The notes below the pieces were generated by a model. The model did no database searches and was not told where the DNA came from. It was given only the letters and a program-made list of their open reading frames with translations. DNA of 23,426 nucleotides. Origin: an uncultured Dorea sp. (GTDB lineage: Bacteria; Bacillota; Clostridia; Lachnospirales; Lachnospiraceae). This document shows, one piece after another, positions 21,179-23,426 of the stretch. How positions within the stretch are numbered: the first letter of the stretch is position 1; each line of letters begins with the position of its first letter. A program made the position numbers and the translations under genes. The stretch lies in the NCBI GenBank assembly GCA_910579335.1, contig CAJTUQ010000039.1, positions 1-23,426 of the forward strand, written 5' to 3'.

Positions 21179-21661
21179 ATGGAAGCAAAGAAAAGATTAC
21201 TTACGTATGCGGGCCTGAAGGCACTGGAGGATGAACTTGAGAATTTAAAGGTTGTTAAGCGCAAGGAGGTTGCCCAAAAAATCAAAGAAGCCAGAGAACA
21301 GGGCGATTTGTCGGAGAACGCAGAGTACGACGCAGCGAAGGACGAGCAGAGGGATATAGAGGCTCGTATTGAAGAATTAGAGAGTATTCTTAAGAATGCG
21401 GAAGTTGTCGTGGAGGATGAAGTTGACTATGATAAAATTAACGTAGGATGTACGGTAAAGGTATTTGATATTACATTTGACGAAGAGATGGAATTTAAAA
21501 TTGTCGGCTCCACGGAGGCAAACAGCCTGGCCGGCAAGATTTCCAATGAGTCTCCTGTCGGACAGGCTCTGATGGGAAAGATGGTCAATGATGTTGTAGA
21601 GATAGAGACACAGGCCGGAATGATGGAGTATAAGGTGCTGGCTATCGACCGTACGGTGTAG
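21179..21661 (+). CDS. greA: Transcription elongation factor GreA
   Basis: A 160-aa GreA, which enters the RNA polymerase secondary channel and stimulates cleavage of backtracked transcripts. The N-terminal coiled coil (about 10-75) carries the acidic tip QGDLSENAEYDAAKDEQ, with Asp43 and Glu46 as the expected Mg-binding pair. The C-terminal FKBP-like domain (about 82-160) includes ISNESPVGQALMGK. AAAAGGAG (21163-21170) sits 8 bases before the ATG at 21179; in-frame upstream codons from 21080 belong to the leader. The strong promoter at 21018-21046 drives it, and lysS follows after a hairpin, an arrangement found in many Clostridia. Confidence 0.97.
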   Translation: MEAKKRLLTYAGLKALEDELENLKVVKRKEVAQKIKEAREQGDLSENAEYDAAKDEQRDIEARIEELESILKNAEVVVEDEVDYDKINVGCTVKVFDITFDEEMEFKIVGSTEANSLAGKISNESPVGQALMGKMVNDVVEIETQAGMMEYKVLAIDRTV

Positions 21662-21693
21662 CGGCTTTCTTTAAGTGTAAGATGCAGGTATAA

Positions 21694-21717
21694 AAACCCC
21701 TCGTATAAGAGGGGTTT
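21694..21717 (+). terminator. Hairpin (partial terminator) between greA and lysS
   Basis: AAACCCCTC (21694-21702) and GAGGGGTTT (21709-21717) form a perfect 9-bp stem with a 6-base loop. The T-tract is short (TTT, then CATTT), so it may terminate only part of the transcripts and let lysS be co-expressed at a lower level. No separate lysS promoter was recognised. Confidence 0.7.
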
Positions 21718-21755
21718 CATTTGGCTTATGATGGAGAATCGGAAAGGAGATAAAA

Positions 21756-23261
21756 GTGGGAGAACAGAAGAACAATCAGCAGAACAATGCAAAGGATGCG
21801 GATTTGAACCAGCTTCGGAAGGTGCGCCGGGACAAGCTTTCTGAGCTGCAGGCGGACGGAAAGAATCCGTTTGTTATTACGAAGTATGATGTAACGCATC
21901 ATGCGGCGGACATTAAGGAAAATTATGAGGAATTGGAAGGACAGCAGGTTACGCTGGCCGGGCGCGTTATGCAGAAGCGCATTATGGGAAAGGCGTCTTT
22001 TTGCAATGTCCTTGACCAGAGCGGGAATATCCAGTCCTATGTGGCGAGAGACAGCGTCGGTGAAGAGGAATATAAAGATTTTAAGAAATTGGACATCGGA
22101 GATATAGTAGGTCTGGAAGGTGAAGTGTTCAAGACAAAAACAGGGGAAATCTCCATCCATGCGTCTTCTGTGAAGCTTCTATCAAAGAGTCTGCAAATCC
22201 TTCCGGAGAAATATCACGGGCTGACGAACACGGACATGCGCTACCGTCAAAGATATGTAGATTTGATAATGAATACGGAGTCAAGGGATACGTTTATCAA
22301 GCGTTCCAAAATTATCAGCGCAATCAGAAGATATTTGGACGGACAGGGATTTTTGGAGGTGGAGACCCCTATGCTTGTAAGCAATGCCGGCGGGGCGGCG
22401 GCAAGACCGTTTGAGACGTACTTTAATGCGCTCGGCGAGGACTTTAAGCTTCGTATTTCATTGGAACTCTACTTAAAGCGGCTGATTGTCGGCGGGCTGG
22501 AGAGAGTGTATGAGGTTGGGCGCGTATTCCGGAATGAGGGGCTTGATACGAGGCACAATCCGGAATTTACGTTGATGGAACTCTATCAGGCCTATACGGA
22601 TTATAACGGAATGATGGACTTGACTGAAAATCTGTACCGCCATGTAGCGCAAGAGGTTCTTGGAACGACGACGATTGTTTACAATGGCGTAAAGATGGAC
22701 CTGGGCAGGCCGTTTGAGCGCATCACGATGGTCGACGCCGTAAAGAAATACGCGGATGTCGACTGGAACGAGGTGGAGACTTTAGAGCAGGCGAGAGAGC
22801 TTGCGGACAAATATCATGTAGAATACGAAGAAAGACATAAAAAGGGTGATATCCTAAGCCTTTTCTTTGAAGCGTTTGCAGAGGAACATCTGATACAGCC
22901 GACCTTTGTCACGGATCATCCGATAGAGATATCCCCGCTTACAAAGAAAAAGCCGGACAATCCGGATTACGTGGAGCGTTTTGAATTTTTTATGAACGGC
23001 TGGGAGATGGCGAACGCTTACTCTGAATTAAATGACCCCATCGACCAGAGGGAAAGATTCAAGGCGCAGGAAGAACTTCTGGCCCAGGGCGATGAAGAAG
23101 CCAACACGACGGACGAAGATTTCCTGAATGCTCTAGAAATCGGAATGCCTCCGACAGGCGGAATCGGGTTTGGAATTGACAGAATGTGCATGCTGCTGAC
23201 GGATTCGGCGGCGATAAGGGACGTACTGCTGTTTCCGACGATGAAGTCATTAGACAAATAA
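21756..23261 (+). CDS. lysS: Lysyl-tRNA synthetase, class II
   Basis: A 501-aa LysRS that charges tRNA-Lys in the cytoplasm. The N-terminal OB-fold anticodon-binding domain spans about 45-155 (VTLAGRVMQKRIMGKASFCN), followed by the class II catalytic core. TDMRYRQRYVDLIMN and FLEVETPML precede motif 2 (VFRNEGLDTRHNPEFTLMEL, about residues 256-275), and motif 3 is GGIGFGIDRMCMLL (about 467-480). A GTG start at 21756 is chosen because GGAAAGGAG (21741-21749) is 6 bases upstream and the residues that follow fit the usual charged, low-complexity N-terminal extension. Ends LLFPTMKSLDK. No terminator is visible after it. Confidence 0.97.
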   Translation: MGEQKNNQQNNAKDADLNQLRKVRRDKLSELQADGKNPFVITKYDVTHHAADIKENYEELEGQQVTLAGRVMQKRIMGKASFCNVLDQSGNIQSYVARDSVGEEEYKDFKKLDIGDIVGLEGEVFKTKTGEISIHASSVKLLSKSLQILPEKYHGLTNTDMRYRQRYVDLIMNTESRDTFIKRSKIISAIRRYLDGQGFLEVETPMLVSNAGGAAARPFETYFNALGEDFKLRISLELYLKRLIVGGLERVYEVGRVFRNEGLDTRHNPEFTLMELYQAYTDYNGMMDLTENLYRHVAQEVLGTTTIVYNGVKMDLGRPFERITMVDAVKKYADVDWNEVETLEQARELADKYHVEYEERHKKGDILSLFFEAFAEEHLIQPTFVTDHPIEISPLTKKKPDNPDYVERFEFFMNGWEMANAYSELNDPIDQRERFKAQEELLAQGDEEANTTDEDFLNALEIGMPPTGGIGFGIDRMCMLLTDSAAIRDVLLFPTMKSLDK

Positions 23262-23302
23262 AGCCAGTGTTTTCAAGGGTTTGCGGTACTTCGATTCAGA
23301 TT

Positions 23303-23360
23303 TTGCAACAAAATTGCAACAAATTTGCAACGCATAATGCGGGATAATGCCTGATAATGC
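23303..23360 (+). repeat. Two sets of helically phased direct repeats downstream of lysS
   Basis: TTGCAAC occurs at 23303-23309, 23314-23320 and 23325-23331 (period exactly 11). ATAATGC occurs at 23334-23340, 23344-23350 and 23354-23360 (period exactly 10). CGCATAATGCG (23332-23342 region) is itself a near-palindrome. No gene or terminator is seen in 23262-23426. Iterated protein-binding sites, such as integrase arm sites at the end of an inserted element, are a possible reading. Confidence 0.8.
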
Positions 23361-23426
23361 GTTGATTGGTACATGAGTCAACTTAATACAGTAAGCACTT
23401 TAAGGACATTTTTCTAAAAGAAATTT

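Overview
The window looks like a chromosomal segment of a low- to mid-GC Firmicute, most likely a Lachnospiraceae-type Clostridium relative. The evidence is the gene set and order (rpsF-ssb-rpsR, greA-lysS, birA-coaX-dus, an S-box in front of metK), the strong AGGAGG ribosome-binding sites, the BceRS-BceAB module, a class B sortase and several small Clostridia-type proteins. Every complete gene is on the + strand. The only - strand gene is a 5'-truncated-by-window membrane protein at the left edge. No tRNA, rRNA, CRISPR array, IS element or recombinase gene was seen.

Layout. (1) 1-2664: divergent promoters separate the partial - strand membrane protein from an operon encoding a UPF0597 (cysteine desulfidase-like) enzyme, a class B sortase and a DUF951 protein. 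(2) 2665-4275: the rpsF-ssb-rpsR operon with a structured leader and a terminator. A 69-bp unit is repeated five times in tandem between ssb and rpsR. (3) 4306-6844: an unrecognised 118-aa protein, a shikimate kinase-like protein and murA. (4) 6947-11572: a complete Bce-type peptide-antibiotic sensing and detoxification module (response regulator, kinase, ATPase, permease). (5) 11624-13201: metK behind a SAM-I riboswitch with a readable antiterminator/terminator pair. (6) 13244-16225: a second two-component system (kinase then regulator) followed by a SpoU-type RNA methyltransferase. (7) 16243-17739: an NfeD-SPFH membrane pair whose promoter carries three phased TTACATT repeats. (8) 17778-20923: birA, a small unknown gene, coaX and a tRNA-dihydrouridine synthase, probably one operon, behind a promoter embedded in a large palindrome. 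(9) 21018-23261: a consensus promoter, greA, a hairpin terminator, then lysS. The last 165 bases are non-coding and carry two sets of phased direct repeats.

How it fits together. Most genes are housekeeping: translation (S6, S18, LysRS, RNA methyltransferase, Dus), transcription (GreA), DNA binding (SSB), cofactors (biotin ligase, pantothenate kinase, SAM synthetase) and cell wall (MurA). Envelope sensing and stress response form the second theme (Bce module, second two-component system, NfeD-SPFH, sortase).

The most unusual signals are non-coding or are altered active sites: the 69-bp array inside a ribosomal operon, whose units can each fold into a GNRA-capped hairpin plus an 11-bp hairpin; the phased repeats before nfeD and after lysS; palindromes over the murA, bceA-like and birA promoters; a UPF0597 enzyme with Val at the presumed catalytic Cys position; and a shikimate kinase-like protein lacking a substrate-binding Arg. 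No clear-cut new defence or mobile system was found. All assignments come from reading the sequence, without database searches.
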